45,268 bases of DNA from Oceanococcus sp041625325 (GTDB lineage: Bacteria > Pseudomonadota > Gammaproteobacteria > Nevskiales > Oceanococcaceae): contig JBFJTN010000003.1 of the NCBI GenBank assembly GCA_041625325.1, positions 1 to 45,268 of the forward strand. Direction: 5' to 3'. The notes beneath the pieces were generated by a model. That model did no database searches, had not been told where the DNA came from, and saw nothing but the letters and a program-made list of their open reading frames with translations. Position 1 is the first letter of the stretch. Each line of letters begins with the position of its first letter. Positions 33,029 through 42,533 of the stretch are shown here, in pieces. The translations under genes and the position numbers were made by a program.

Positions 33029-33754
33029 GTGGCAGGTCACAGCAAGTGGGCGAACATCCAGCACCGCAAGGGCGCCCAGGACAAGAAACGCGGCAAGCTG
33101 TTCACCAAGCTGGTCAAGGAAATCACCGTGGCCGCGCGCATGGGCGATCCCGACCCGGCGGCCAACCCGCGCCTGCGCCTGGCGGTGGACAAGGCGATGG
33201 CCCAGTCCATGCCCAAGGACAACATCGAGCGGGCGATCAAGCGCGGCTCGGGCCAGATGGACGGCGACAACTACGAAGAGATTCGTTACGAGGGCTACGG
33301 GACCAACGGTGTGGCGATCATGGTCGATTGCATGACCGACAATCGCAATCGCACCGTCGCCGAGGTGCGCCACGCCTTTTCCAAGCACGGCGGCAATCTG
33401 GGCAATGACGGCTCGGTGGCCTACCTGTTCGACAAGAAGGGTGTGTTCCTGTTCGCGCCGGGCGTGGACGAAGACCAGCTGATGGAAGTGGCCCTGGAGG
33501 CCGGCGCCGAGGACATCCAGACCTATGACGATGGTTCGGCCGAGGTCATCACCACGCCGGATGAGTATCGCGCGGTGCAGGAGGCCCTGGAAGCCGCCGG
33601 CCTGAGCGCCGAGGATGCCGATGTCACGATGTGGCCGCAGACCACGGTTGCCCTGGACGAGGAGAGCTGGGCCCAGGTGCAGAAGCTGATCGAAGTGCTG
33701 GAAGACCTGGACGACGTTCAGAACGTCTATTCCAACGCCGAGTCGAGTGACTAG
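33029..33754 (+). CDS. yebC: YebC/PmpR-family protein (TACO1 type)
   Basis: This 241-residue protein has the N-terminal AGHSKWANIQHRKGAQDKKRG signature and the three-domain YebC layout. Family members were described as transcriptional regulators and more recently as factors that help ribosomes through difficult stretches. The GTG start follows GAGAGAAAG. The stop overlaps ruvC by 8 bases, and linkage to ruvCAB is conserved in Gammaproteobacteria. Confidence 0.95.
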   Translation: MAGHSKWANIQHRKGAQDKKRGKLFTKLVKEITVAARMGDPDPAANPRLRLAVDKAMAQSMPKDNIERAIKRGSGQMDGDNYEEIRYEGYGTNGVAIMVDCMTDNRNRTVAEVRHAFSKHGGNLGNDGSVAYLFDKKGVFLFAPGVDEDQLMEVALEAGAEDIQTYDDGSAEVITTPDEYRAVQEALEAAGLSAEDADVTMWPQTTVALDEESWAQVQKLIEVLEDLDDVQNVYSNAESSD

Positions 33755-34244
33755 CCTGCGGATACTCGGCATCGATCCCGGATCCGTCCGGACCGGCTAT
33801 GCGCTGGTCGACTTCGCGGCGCAGCGCTTCGCCCATGTGCACAGCGGCCATCTGGCGCTGGGGCAGGGCGACATGATCGCGCGCCTCGGGCGCATCCATG
33901 CCGCCGTCGCGGAACTGGTGGCGGAGTATGCCCCGGATGTGGCCGCGGTCGAGTCGGTCTTCGTGCAGAAGAACGTGGCCAGTGCCCTGAAGCTGGGCCA
34001 GGCCCGCGGTGCGGCCATTTCCGCGCTGGCCTGCGCCGGCCTGAGCGTGGCCGAGTATTCCCCGGCCAAGGTCAAGCAGTCGATCTGTGGCGGCGGCCGG
34101 GCGGACAAGCAGCAGGTGAATTTCATGGTGCGCCGGCTGCTCAGCCTGCGCGAGCCGCCGCAGGAGGACGAGGCCGATGCGCTGGCGGTGGCGATCTGCC
34201 ATGCCTTCCATCTGCCGCCGGCCGGCCGGCGGGTCAGCGCATGA
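33747..34244 (+). CDS. ruvC: Holliday junction endonuclease RuvC
   Basis: This 165-residue resolvase has catalytic acids Asp10 (LGIDPGS), Glu69 (AAVESVF), Asp141 and Asp144 (DEADALAVAICH), each offset by three from E. coli. It cuts Holliday junctions together with RuvAB. The GTG start overlaps yebC and the stop overlaps ruvA by 4. Confidence 0.97.
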   Translation: MTSLRILGIDPGSVRTGYALVDFAAQRFAHVHSGHLALGQGDMIARLGRIHAAVAELVAEYAPDVAAVESVFVQKNVASALKLGQARGAAISALACAGLSVAEYSPAKVKQSICGGGRADKQQVNFMVRRLLSLREPPQEDEADALAVAICHAFHLPPAGRRVSA

Positions 34245-34825
34245 TCGGGCGCATCGCCGGGCGCCTGCTGGAAAAGCAGCCCCCCTGGCTGCTGGTCGAC
34301 GTCCAGGGCGTGGGCTACGAGCTGGAAGCGCCGATGTCGACGATCTACGGCCTGCCGGCGCTGGGCGAGCCGGTGCAACTGCATACGCATTTCGTGGTGC
34401 GCGAGGACGCCCAGCTGCTCTACGGATTCGCCACCCTGGCCGAGCGCCAGCTGTTTCGCGAGCTGCTGCGCATCAGCGGGGTGGGCGGCAAGATGGCACT
34501 GGCCGTGCTGTCGACCTTGAGTCCCGAGGACCTGTTCGCCACCATCGAGCGTGGCGACGCGGCGAGCCTGACCCGGGTGCCGGGCATCGGCAAGAAAACG
34601 GCCGAGCGCATGCTGCTGGAGTTGCGTGGCCGGGTCAGTCGCTTCGAGGGGCTGGGTCTTGCTGGCGCCGGTCTGGCTCCGGCAAGCGCCAGCACCGAGG
34701 CCGAGGACGCGCTGATCGCGCTGGGTTACTCGGCGGCCGAGGCGCGACGCCTGCTCAAGGCGCTGGACCCTGAACTCGGCACCCAGGAACTGATTCGCGC
34801 CGCGCTGCAGAAGGCGGCCCGATGA
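34241..34825 (+). CDS. ruvA: Holliday junction-binding protein RuvA
   Basis: This 194-residue protein has an OB-fold N-domain (MIGRIAGRLLEKQPPWLLVD), two helix-hairpin-helix motifs (ISGVGGKMAL, VPGIGKKTAERM) and a C-terminal domain III that contacts RuvB (EDALIALGYSAAEARRLL). It overlaps ruvC and ruvB by 4 bases each. Confidence 0.97.
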   Translation: MIGRIAGRLLEKQPPWLLVDVQGVGYELEAPMSTIYGLPALGEPVQLHTHFVVREDAQLLYGFATLAERQLFRELLRISGVGGKMALAVLSTLSPEDLFATIERGDAASLTRVPGIGKKTAERMLLELRGRVSRFEGLGLAGAGLAPASASTEAEDALIALGYSAAEARRLLKALDPELGTQELIRAALQKAAR

Positions 34826-35847
34826 GCGAACGTCTGCTGGATCCGCAGGGGGACAGCGAGGAAACCCGCATCGACCGGGCGATCCGGCCCCGCCGGCTGG
34901 CGGAATATGTCGGCCAGACACCGGTGCGCGAGCAGCTGGAAATCTTCATCCAGGCGGCGCGCGGCCGCGCCGAAGCCCTGGACCATGTGCTGGTCTACGG
35001 GCCGCCCGGCCTGGGCAAGACCACCCTGGCCCACATCATCGCGGAGGAGCTGGGATCGCAGCTGCGCCAGACCTCCGGGCCGGTGCTGGAAAAGCCCGGC
35101 GATCTGGCGGCCCAGCTGACCAATCTCGAAGCCAACGACGTGCTGTTCGTGGACGAGATTCACCGATTGAGCCCGGTGGTGGAGGAGATTCTCTACCCGG
35201 CCATGGAGGACTACCAGCTCGACATCATCATCGGCGAAGGCCCGGCCGCCCGTTCGATCAAGCTGGATCTGCCGCCCTTCACCCTGGTCGGCGCGACCAC
35301 CCGCGCGGGGGCCCTGACCTCACCCCTGCGTGATCGCTTCGGCATCGTGCAGCGCCTGCACTATTACAGTGCCGAGGACCTGACCCGCATCGTCGCCCGT
35401 AGCGCCGGCCTGCTGAATGTGAGCACGGACGCGCAGGGCGCGCGGGAGATTGCCCGCCGTTCCCGGGGCACGCCGCGGATCGCCAATCGCCTGCTGCGGC
35501 GGGTGCGCGACTATGCCGAGGTCAAGGGCGACGGCACCATCAGCGCCGCCCTGGCGGACGCCGCGCTGCGCATGTTCGAGGTGGACGAGGAAGGCTTCGA
35601 CCAGATGGATCGCAAGTTGCTTGCCGCCCTGGTGCACCACTACGGCGGCGGCCCGACCGGCATTGACGCCCTGGCGGCTGCCATCGGCGAAAGCAAGGAC
35701 ACCATCGAAGACGTGATCGAACCGTATCTGATCCAGCAGGGCTTCTTGCTGCGCACCCCGCGCGGACGCCAGGCCACCGCGCAGACCTATCGTCTGCTCG
35801 GCCTGCAGGCGCCGCAGGGTGGCCTGTTCTCCGGCAGCGGGGAGTGA
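34822..35847 (+). CDS. ruvB: Holliday junction helicase motor RuvB
   Basis: This 341-residue AAA+ ATPase has Walker A GPPGLGKTT, Walker B LFVDEIHRL, sensor 1 GATTRAGALTSPLRDRFG and a C-terminal winged helix. It drives branch migration with RuvA. Length is normal. Confidence 0.98.
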   Translation: MSERLLDPQGDSEETRIDRAIRPRRLAEYVGQTPVREQLEIFIQAARGRAEALDHVLVYGPPGLGKTTLAHIIAEELGSQLRQTSGPVLEKPGDLAAQLTNLEANDVLFVDEIHRLSPVVEEILYPAMEDYQLDIIIGEGPAARSIKLDLPPFTLVGATTRAGALTSPLRDRFGIVQRLHYYSAEDLTRIVARSAGLLNVSTDAQGAREIARRSRGTPRIANRLLRRVRDYAEVKGDGTISAALADAALRMFEVDEEGFDQMDRKLLAALVHHYGGGPTGIDALAAAIGESKDTIEDVIEPYLIQQGFLLRTPRGRQATAQTYRLLGLQAPQGGLFSGSGE

Positions 35848-36244
35848 GCATGTTCACGATGCGCTATCGGGTCTACTACGAGGACACCGATGCCAGCGGG
35901 GTCATGTACCACGCGCGCTATCTGGCCTTTTTCGAGCGGGCCCGCACCGAATTCCTGCGTCAGGCCGGCTTCGATCAGGACCAGCTGATGCGCGCGCAGA
36001 ACATCGCCTTCACCCTCAGTGACGTCGCCGTGAAATACCGCGCGCCGGCCCGGCTGGACGATGAACTGGATGTCAGCGTTGCGGTCGAACGCCTCGGCGC
36101 GGCCTCCCTGAGTTTCAGCCAGAGCCTGCGCTGCCAGGACCGCCTCTGCGCCACCGCGCAGGTGCGGGCAGGCTGCGTTGCGATGGATACCTTCAAACCC
36201 ACAGCCATGCCCGGCCCGCTGCGCCAGGCGCTGGAGAAGATTGC

Positions 36245-36263
<19 letters not shown>
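35844..36263 (+). CDS. ybgC: YbgC, Tol-Pal-associated acyl-CoA thioesterase
   Basis: This 139-residue hotdog thioesterase has the active-site block YYEDTDASGVMYHARYLAFFERAR (Asp16, His23). It is the usual first gene of tol-pal operons. The GTG start overlaps the ruvB stop; an ATG lies two codons later. The stop overlaps tolQ by 19 bases. Confidence 0.95.
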
Positions 36264-36912
<649 letters not shown>

Positions 36913-36916
<4 letters not shown>

Positions 36917-37335
36917 ACGGGGTCAAGAAGCGTCGCTTGGCGCACGAAATCAATGTCGTGCCCTATATCGACGTGATGCTGGTCCTGCTGGTGATTTTCA
37001 TGATCACCGCGCCGCTGCTGACCCAGGGAGTCGAGGTGGATCTGCCCGATGCCGCCTCCGAGGCGCTGGAATACGAGGCGGAGAACGAGCCCATCGTGCT
37101 CAGCGTGGACGCCGGTGGCCTGTACTACCTGAACCGCGGCTCGAACCCCACCAGTCCGATTGGCGATGATGAGATCCAGCGCATTGTGGCCAGCATCCTG
37201 AAGCACAAGCCGGAAACGCCGGTGGTGGTGGAAGGCGATGCCAGGGTGCCCTACGAGCGGGTCATGTACGCCATGAGCCTGCTGCAGGCCGCCGGCGCCA
37301 GGAAGCTGGGTTTCGCCACCGAGGCGCCACAGTAG
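36913..37335 (+). CDS. tolR: TolR, proton-channel subunit of Tol-Pal
   Basis: This 140-residue ExbD-family protein has one membrane helix (about 16-38) with the essential Asp20 in VVPYIDVMLVLLVIFM, and a periplasmic domain. The start overlaps tolQ by 4 bases. Confidence 0.95.
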
Positions 37336-37343
37336 CCGCCGAC

Positions 37344-38228
37344 GTGAAGCTCAGCCCGGAAGACATTTTCGCGCTCAGTGTCGCGATTGCCCTGCATCTG
37401 CTGCTCGGCGCGCTGGCCTGGTTCGGCCTGCCGGATTTCCTGCCGCGCGACGAGCGGCAGGTGATCCCGGTACAGGCCGTGTTCCTGGACGACAGCCGCT
37501 CGCAGCTGCAGCAGCAGAAAGCCGCCGAACAGGCGCGCCTGCGCGCCGAAGAGGAGGCGCGGCGCAAGGCGGAGGAGGAAAAGCGGCGCAAGGCTGAAGA
37601 AGAGGCGCGCAAGAAGGCCGAGGCCGAAGCCCGGCGCCAGGCCGAAGAAGAGGCGCGGCGCAAGGCAGAGGAAGAGGCCCGGCGCAAGGCGGAGGAAGAG
37701 GCCCGCAAGAAGGCGGAGGCCGAAGCTCGCCGCAAGGCCGAGGAAGCGGCACGCCAGAAGGCCGAGGAGGAAGCGCGCAAGAAGGCAGAGGCCGAAGCGC
37801 GCCGCAAGGCGGAGGAGGAGCAGCGACGCAAGGCCGAGGAAGCCGCCCGCAAGCGCCGGCAGGAGGAGAGCGAACAGCGCCTGAAGGATGCCCTGGCCGC
37901 CGAGGAAGCTGCCATCCAGGCTGAACGCGAAGCCCAGGCCCGGGCGGCGCAGGATCGTTCCGATCGTGCCGAATATCAGTTGCAGCTGTTCCGCCATATC
38001 CAGCGCAACTGGACACGACCGCCGGGAATGAATGAGGATTTCTCCTGTCAGATTCGCATTCACCAGCTGCCCGGCGGGCAGATATCGGGCTATCAGCTGC
38101 TGGAAAGCTGCGGCAATCCCTTCCTGGATGCCTCGGTGGAGAACGCGATCAAGAAATCCGACCCCTTGCCCCTGCCCAGAAACTCACGTGTGTTCGACCG
38201 CACCCTGACCCTGACCTTCAAACCGTGA
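37344..38228 (+). CDS. tolA: TolA, periplasm-spanning linker protein
   Basis: This 294-residue protein has an N-terminal membrane helix (about 9-28), a long Lys/Ala/Glu/Arg helical rod (about 52-210) and a C-terminal globular domain with two Cys residues (about 212-294). It connects TolQR to TolB/Pal. The His18 of the helix is present, but the usual Ser four residues earlier is Ala14. The start is GTG. Confidence 0.93.
   Translation: MKLSPEDIFALSVAIALHLLLGALAWFGLPDFLPRDERQVIPVQAVFLDDSRSQLQQQKAAEQARLRAEEEARRKAEEEKRRKAEEEARKKAEAEARRQAEEEARRKAEEEARRKAEEEARKKAEAEARRKAEEAARQKAEEEARKKAEAEARRKAEEEQRRKAEEAARKRRQEESEQRLKDALAAEEAAIQAEREAQARAAQDRSDRAEYQLQLFRHIQRNWTRPPGMNEDFSCQIRIHQLPGGQISGYQLLESCGNPFLDASVENAIKKSDPLPLPRNSRVFDRTLTLTFKP
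37540..37875 (+). repeat. Imperfect short repeats encoding the TolA rod
   Basis: The DNA consists of many imperfect copies of units coding for EEARRKA and EEARKKA, visible as recurring gaggcgcggcgcaaggc-like words. They encode the helical rod of TolA and may expand or contract by recombination or slippage. Confidence 0.8.
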
Positions 38229-39511
38229 TCATTCGAAAACTTCTGTGTGCCCTGCTGCTGGGTCTGCCGGGCCTCGCCCTGGCCGATCTGGAAATCACCA
38301 TCACCGGCGGACAGGTGCAGCCGGTGTCCATCGGCATCGTGCCCTTCGCCGCCGAAGGCACGCCGGACTCCGCCACCGACATCGCCCGGGTGGTCGAGGC
38401 CGATCTGGCCCGCAGCGGCCTGTTCGATCCTTTTCCACGCCAGGACATGATCGAGCAGCCCAGCACCGAGGCCCAGGTGCGCTACGAGAACTGGCGCGCG
38501 CTGGGCGTGGAACAGCTGGTGGTCGGCTCGCTGCGCCAGGCGCAGGGCCGCTGGGTGGTGGACTTTCGCCTGCTGGATGTGCCGCGGGCGCAGCAATTGC
38601 TGGCCTACGAGGTGCCGGTCAGCAGCGCGGGTCTGCGCTATGCAGGGCACCAGATCAGCGACCTGATCTACCAGAAGCTGACCGGACATCGTGGGGTGTT
38701 CAACACCCGGATCGCCTATGTCACGGCCTCCGGCCCGGTGGACAAGCGCGTGTTCCAGCTGATGATCGCCGATGCCGACGGCTACGATCCGCGACAGCTG
38801 GTGCGCTCGACCGAGCCACTGATGTCGCCGACCTGGTCGCCGGACGGACGCCAGATGGCCTTTGTCGCGTTCGAGAATGGCCAGTCCGCCATCTTTCTGC
38901 AGACCGTGGCCACCGGCGTGGTGCGCAAGCTGACCGACAAGCCCGGTATCAATGGCGCGCCGGCCTTTTCGCCGGACGGGCGCAAGCTGGCGGTCACCCT
39001 CTCCTATGAGGGCAATCCGGAGATCTATCTGCTGGACATCGCCAGCGGTGCGCTGTCTCGCCTGACCCGCGATCCGGCGATCGACACCGAGCCGGCTTTT
39101 TCGCCGGACGGGCGCCACATCGTCTTCACCTCGGATCGCGCCGGCCGGGCCCAGCTCTACCGCATGAGCGCCACCGGCGGTACGGAACCGGAACGGCTCA
39201 GCTTCGAAGGACGCAGCAATGCGCGGGCCAGCTATTCACCGGACGGCAAGACCCTGGCACTGGTGCATCAGGACGAGCGGGGGTTCCGCATAGCGACCAT
39301 GGATGTGAAAACCCGCCAGCTCCAGGTGCTCAGTGACGGGCCGCTGGATGAAAGCCCGAGCTTTGCACCCAATGGCGTTGCTATAATTTACGCCGCCAAG
39401 GGTGCCCGTGGCGCGGAACTGGCGACCGTCACGACCGACACCGGCATCCGGCAAAGACTGAGCCAGGCCGGAGATGTCAGGGAACCGGCCTGGTCGCCAT
39501 TTCACAACTAG
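38225..39511 (+). CDS. tolB: TolB, periplasmic beta-propeller
   Basis: This 428-residue protein has a signal peptide (1-20, ALA|D), an N-terminal domain and a six-bladed propeller with repeated WSPDG/FSPDG motifs. It binds Pal and TolA. The GTG start overlaps tolA by 4 bases. Confidence 0.96.
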   Translation: MIIRKLLCALLLGLPGLALADLEITITGGQVQPVSIGIVPFAAEGTPDSATDIARVVEADLARSGLFDPFPRQDMIEQPSTEAQVRYENWRALGVEQLVVGSLRQAQGRWVVDFRLLDVPRAQQLLAYEVPVSSAGLRYAGHQISDLIYQKLTGHRGVFNTRIAYVTASGPVDKRVFQLMIADADGYDPRQLVRSTEPLMSPTWSPDGRQMAFVAFENGQSAIFLQTVATGVVRKLTDKPGINGAPAFSPDGRKLAVTLSYEGNPEIYLLDIASGALSRLTRDPAIDTEPAFSPDGRHIVFTSDRAGRAQLYRMSATGGTEPERLSFEGRSNARASYSPDGKTLALVHQDERGFRIATMDVKTRQLQVLSDGPLDESPSFAPNGVAIIYAAKGARGAELATVTTDTGIRQRLSQAGDVREPAWSPFHN

Positions 39512-39522
39512 GTGAAGAGAAC

Positions 39523-40059
39523 ATGAACACAAAAATCCTCCGCGGCCTCGTCACCGCAGGCGTTCTGGCCCTCGTCTCGGCCTGTAGCTCGACGCCGGAC
39601 GAGCCGGCGGCAGACGACAGCAGCATGACGCAGGAGAGCGACAGCGGGCTGTCCGGCAGCGCCGTGGACAGCCGGGAACTGGCCCGTGCACGTGAAATGG
39701 AAGCACGCGCCCAGCAGGACGCCGCGCTGCGTCGCCAGCTGACCATCTACTTCGATTTCGACAGCAGTCAGATTCGCGATGAATACACCGCGATGCTGGA
39801 CGCGCATGCCCGCTACCTGCGGGACAATCCCAACATCCGGGTGCGCCTGGAAGGGCATACCGACGAACGTGGCACCCGCGAATACAACATCGCACTGGGC
39901 GAGCGTCGCGCCGAGTCCGTGCGCCGGGCGCTGCTGCTGCGCGGCGCCACCCGTGGACAGCTGTCGGTGGTGAGCTACGGGGAAGAACGCCCGGCCGTGC
40001 TGGGTTCGGGTGAGGAAGCCTGGTCGCGCAATCGCAGGGTGGGTCTGGTTTATCAATGA
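39523..40059 (+). CDS. pal: Pal, peptidoglycan-associated lipoprotein
   Basis: This 178-residue lipoprotein has lipobox LVSAC (Cys21), an acidic Ser/Asp/Glu linker and an OmpA-like domain (about 75-178) with VRLEGHTDERGTREYN. It links the outer membrane to peptidoglycan. The stop overlaps cpoB by 4 bases. Confidence 0.96.
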   Translation: MNTKILRGLVTAGVLALVSACSSTPDEPAADDSSMTQESDSGLSGSAVDSRELARAREMEARAQQDAALRRQLTIYFDFDSSQIRDEYTAMLDAHARYLRDNPNIRVRLEGHTDERGTREYNIALGERRAESVRRALLLRGATRGQLSVVSYGEERPAVLGSGEEAWSRNRRVGLVYQ

Positions 40060-40805
40060 AACGACTGAGCCTTGTCCTCGTCACGCTGCTGCTCGGCGCC
40101 TGCGCCAGTTTCGGCGGCAATGAGCCGAACCCGACAGAGACCCGCCTCAATGCGCTGGAGTCGGAAAATCGGGCCTTGCGTGCCCAGCTGACCGAACAGG
40201 AGCGCCGGCTCAACGGTCTCGGAGCGGTGGAACTGGGCAGCAGCGTGGCGGGCATCGAGGAGAAGCTGCGCCTGATGCGCGGCGAGGTCGAGGAACTGGG
40301 CTACCGGATGGAGCAGCAGCAGCAGCGCCAGCGGGCCCTGTATGTGGATCTGGACCAGCGCATCAGCCGCCTGGAAGGCGGCGAGGGCGGCGCCAGCAGC
40401 GGCTCCCGTCCGGCCATGGACGACAATGCGGACCAGAAAGCCTATCTGGCCGCCTTCCAGCGTCTCAAGGCGGGCGACTATGCCGCTGCGGTGAAGGGTT
40501 TCGACGAGCTGCTGGGCAGCTATCCGGAGAGCCCCTATGCACCGAATGCGCAGTACTGGATCGGTGAGGCGCATTACGTGCAGCGCGATTTCGACGCTGC
40601 CTGGCAGGCCTTCGCGCGGGTGCTGGAGCGCTACCCGGCCAGCAGCAAGGCGCCGGATGCCCTGCTCAAGCAGGGCCTGCTGCGGGTGGAACAGGGCAAG
40701 AGTGCGGAGGCCCGCACGCTGTTGCAGCAGACCGTGCAGCGCTTCCCCAACAGCTCCGCCGCGGGACTTGCGCAGGAGCGCCTGCGCCAGATGGGAGCCG
40801 GTTAG
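40056..40805 (+). CDS. cpoB: CpoB/YbgF, Tol-associated TPR protein
   Basis: This 249-residue protein has an N-terminal trimerising coiled coil (about 30-110) and TPR repeats (about 125-247), and in the family it coordinates cell-wall synthesis with Tol constriction. The signal ends LLGAC, which fits a lipobox (Cys16), whereas E. coli CpoB is soluble; this one may be a lipoprotein. Confidence 0.92.
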   Translation: MKRLSLVLVTLLLGACASFGGNEPNPTETRLNALESENRALRAQLTEQERRLNGLGAVELGSSVAGIEEKLRLMRGEVEELGYRMEQQQQRQRALYVDLDQRISRLEGGEGGASSGSRPAMDDNADQKAYLAAFQRLKAGDYAAAVKGFDELLGSYPESPYAPNAQYWIGEAHYVQRDFDAAWQAFARVLERYPASSKAPDALLKQGLLRVEQGKSAEARTLLQQTVQRFPNSSAAGLAQERLRQMGAG

Positions 40806-40820
40806 CTGACTTCCGGGTCC

Positions 40821-41489
40821 GTGCTTCAGGAAGGCGCTGCTACCGCGGCGCCCCGGCTCAAGATCACCGAGGTGTTCCGCTCCCTCCAGGGAGAGGCGCG
40901 CCAGGTTGGCCTGCCCACCACATTTATCCGCCTGACCGGGTGCCCGCTGCGCTGCGAGTACTGCGATACCGCCTATGCCTTTCATGGTGGCCAGTGGCAG
41001 GAGGTGGCGGCCCTGCTTGAGCATCCGCTGGTCCGCGCCTCGCGACACATCTGCGTGACCGGCGGCGAGCCGCTGGCCCAGAAGGCCTGTCCGGATCTGC
41101 TGCGCGGCCTGTGCGATGCCGGCCATGAGGTCTCCCTGGAAACCAGCGGCGCCCTGGACATCGGCGCGGTCGATCCGCGGGTGTCCCGGGTGGTGGATCT
41201 GAAGACACCCGGGTCTGGCGAAGTCGGGCGCAATCGTCTGGACAATCTGGCGCTGCTGACGCGCAAGGATCAGATCAAGTTCGTGATCTGTGATCGGGCC
41301 GATTTCGACTGGGCCGTGCAGATGGTCCGGGAGCACGAGCTGATCGGGCGCTGCGAGGTGCTGGTCTCACCCAGCTTCCGCCAGGTCGATCCGGGGCAGC
41401 TGGCCGAATGGGTGCTGGACTCCGGCCTGGCGCTGCGTTTCCAGCTGCAACTGCACAAGCTATTGTGGGGCGATGAACCCGGGCACTGA
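40821..41489 (+). CDS. queE: QueE, 7-carboxy-7-deazaguanine synthase
   Basis: This 222-residue radical SAM enzyme has the cluster motif CPLRCEYCD (Cys41, Cys45, Cys48) and SLQGEARQVG before it. It performs the ring contraction in queuosine precursor synthesis. The GTG start has a weak ribosome-binding site; it follows cpoB by 15 bases. Confidence 0.94.
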   Translation: MLQEGAATAAPRLKITEVFRSLQGEARQVGLPTTFIRLTGCPLRCEYCDTAYAFHGGQWQEVAALLEHPLVRASRHICVTGGEPLAQKACPDLLRGLCDAGHEVSLETSGALDIGAVDPRVSRVVDLKTPGSGEVGRNRLDNLALLTRKDQIKFVICDRADFDWAVQMVREHELIGRCEVLVSPSFRQVDPGQLAEWVLDSGLALRFQLQLHKLLWGDEPGH

Positions 41490-42186
41490 ACAGAAGCGTG
41501 ACGGCCGCGATGCGGTGGTGCTGCTCAGTGGCGGGCTGGATTCGGCCACGGTGCTGGCCATGGCCGGCGCCCAGGGCTACCGCTGCCATGCGCTGAGCAT
41601 TGCGTACGGGCAGCGTCACTCGGCCGAACTCGATGCCGCGCGCGCACTCGCCGAGGCGCTGGGCTGTGCCAGTTTTCGCCAGGTCGACATGGACATGCGT
41701 CTGATCGGTGGTTCGGCGCTCACCGATCACGCCCTGGCGGTGCCGACGTCGCCCTCGCTGGACATCCCGATCACCTACGTGCCGGCCCGAAACACCGTGT
41801 TCCTGAGTCTCGCCATGGGTCTGGCGGAGGTGCTCGGAGCCGGCGACATCTTCATCGGCGTCAACGCGGTGGACTATTCCGGCTACCCGGACTGCCGTCC
41901 GGAGTTCATCGAGCGCTTTCGGGCTCTGAGCCAGGTGGCGACCCGGGCGGGAGTCGAATCCGGACAGCCGATGCGCATCCATACCCCTTTGATCGAGCTG
42001 AGCAAGGGCGAGATCATCAGGCAGGGCGTTGCGCTGGGGCTGGATTACGCGATGACAGTGTCCTGCTATCAGGCGGACGCGACGGGGCGCGCCTGTGGGG
42101 TCTGCGACAGCTGTCGCCTGCGGCGCCAGGGCTTCGTCGATGCCGGTCTGGCGGACCCCACCCGCTATTCTTCGCCGCAAACTTGA
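41473..42186 (+). CDS. queC: QueC, 7-cyano-7-deazaguanine synthase
   Basis: This 237-residue ATP-dependent enzyme makes preQ0. The PP-loop SGGLDSATVL lies near residues 16-25, and a zinc Cys cluster lies near the C-terminus (SCYQ..CGVCDSCRLR). It overlaps queE by 17 bases. Confidence 0.96.
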   Translation: MNPGTEQKRDGRDAVVLLSGGLDSATVLAMAGAQGYRCHALSIAYGQRHSAELDAARALAEALGCASFRQVDMDMRLIGGSALTDHALAVPTSPSLDIPITYVPARNTVFLSLAMGLAEVLGAGDIFIGVNAVDYSGYPDCRPEFIERFRALSQVATRAGVESGQPMRIHTPLIELSKGEIIRQGVALGLDYAMTVSCYQADATGRACGVCDSCRLRRQGFVDAGLADPTRYSSPQT

Positions 42187-42210
42187 TTTCGCTGGGAAAA
42201 TCACTATCCT
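42183..42210 (+). promoter_or_regulatory. Promoter of tRNA-Lys with GC-rich discriminator
   Basis: TTGATT (42183-42188) and TATCCT (42205-42210) are 16 bases apart, followed by a GC-rich TGCGCG discriminator typical of stringently controlled stable-RNA promoters. The -35 overlaps the queC stop. A small hairpin (CCCGCC/GGCGGG, 42218-42234) lies in the leader. Confidence 0.5.
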
Positions 42211-42253
42211 TGCGCGTCCCGCCGCAAGGGCGGGCCTGCGCGGAATGTGCAAT

Positions 42254-42329
42254 GGGTCGTTAGCTCAGCTGGTAGAGCATCGGACTTTTAATCCGCTGGT
42301 CATAGGTTCGAATCCTATACGACCCACCA
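42254..42329 (+). tRNA. tRNA-Lys (UUU)
   Basis: A complete 76-base tRNA: acceptor GGGTCGT pairs with ACGACCC, D arm AGCTCAGCTGGTAGAGC, anticodon TTT in CGGACTTTTAATCCG, T loop GGTTCGAATCC and an encoded CCA. The identity is clear. Confidence 0.98.
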
Positions 42330-42356
42330 TTTCCACTGCCGTGCCTCGAGATTCTC

Positions 42357-42377
42357 AGCTATGACGGTGTCATAGCT
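42357..42377 (+). terminator. Perfect inverted repeat after tRNA-Lys
   Basis: AGCTATGAC (42357-42365) and GTCATAGCT (42369-42377) pair perfectly around a 3-base loop, 27 bases after the tRNA. There is no T run, so it may be a processing or rho-linked element. The following GC-rich tail up to 42533 has no gene. Confidence 0.45.
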
Positions 42378-42533
42378 TGCGCCGCCCCTGCGGTGCGGCG
42401 CCCTGCGGACTCGCTGCGCTCGCGCCGAACGGCCGGCGGCCCTGCGGTCGAATCCTGGACAGCCCAGCATTCGCCGCCGCCGTTTCCGGCTTGGGCCGAA
42501 GGGCAGCCAGGTCGTGGCGGGCGTCTCAGCCAG

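Noticed and set aside
37540..37875. CRISPR-like or tandem repeat array
   Set aside because: The repeats are in-frame coding units of the TolA helical rod, with no spacers.
40806..40860. preQ1 riboswitch before queE
   Set aside because: There are only 15 bases between cpoB and queE; there is no room for the aptamer and no matching sequence.
42254..42377. Attachment site of an integrated element at tRNA-Lys
   Set aside because: No integrase, no phage gene and no repeated tRNA 3' end were found downstream.
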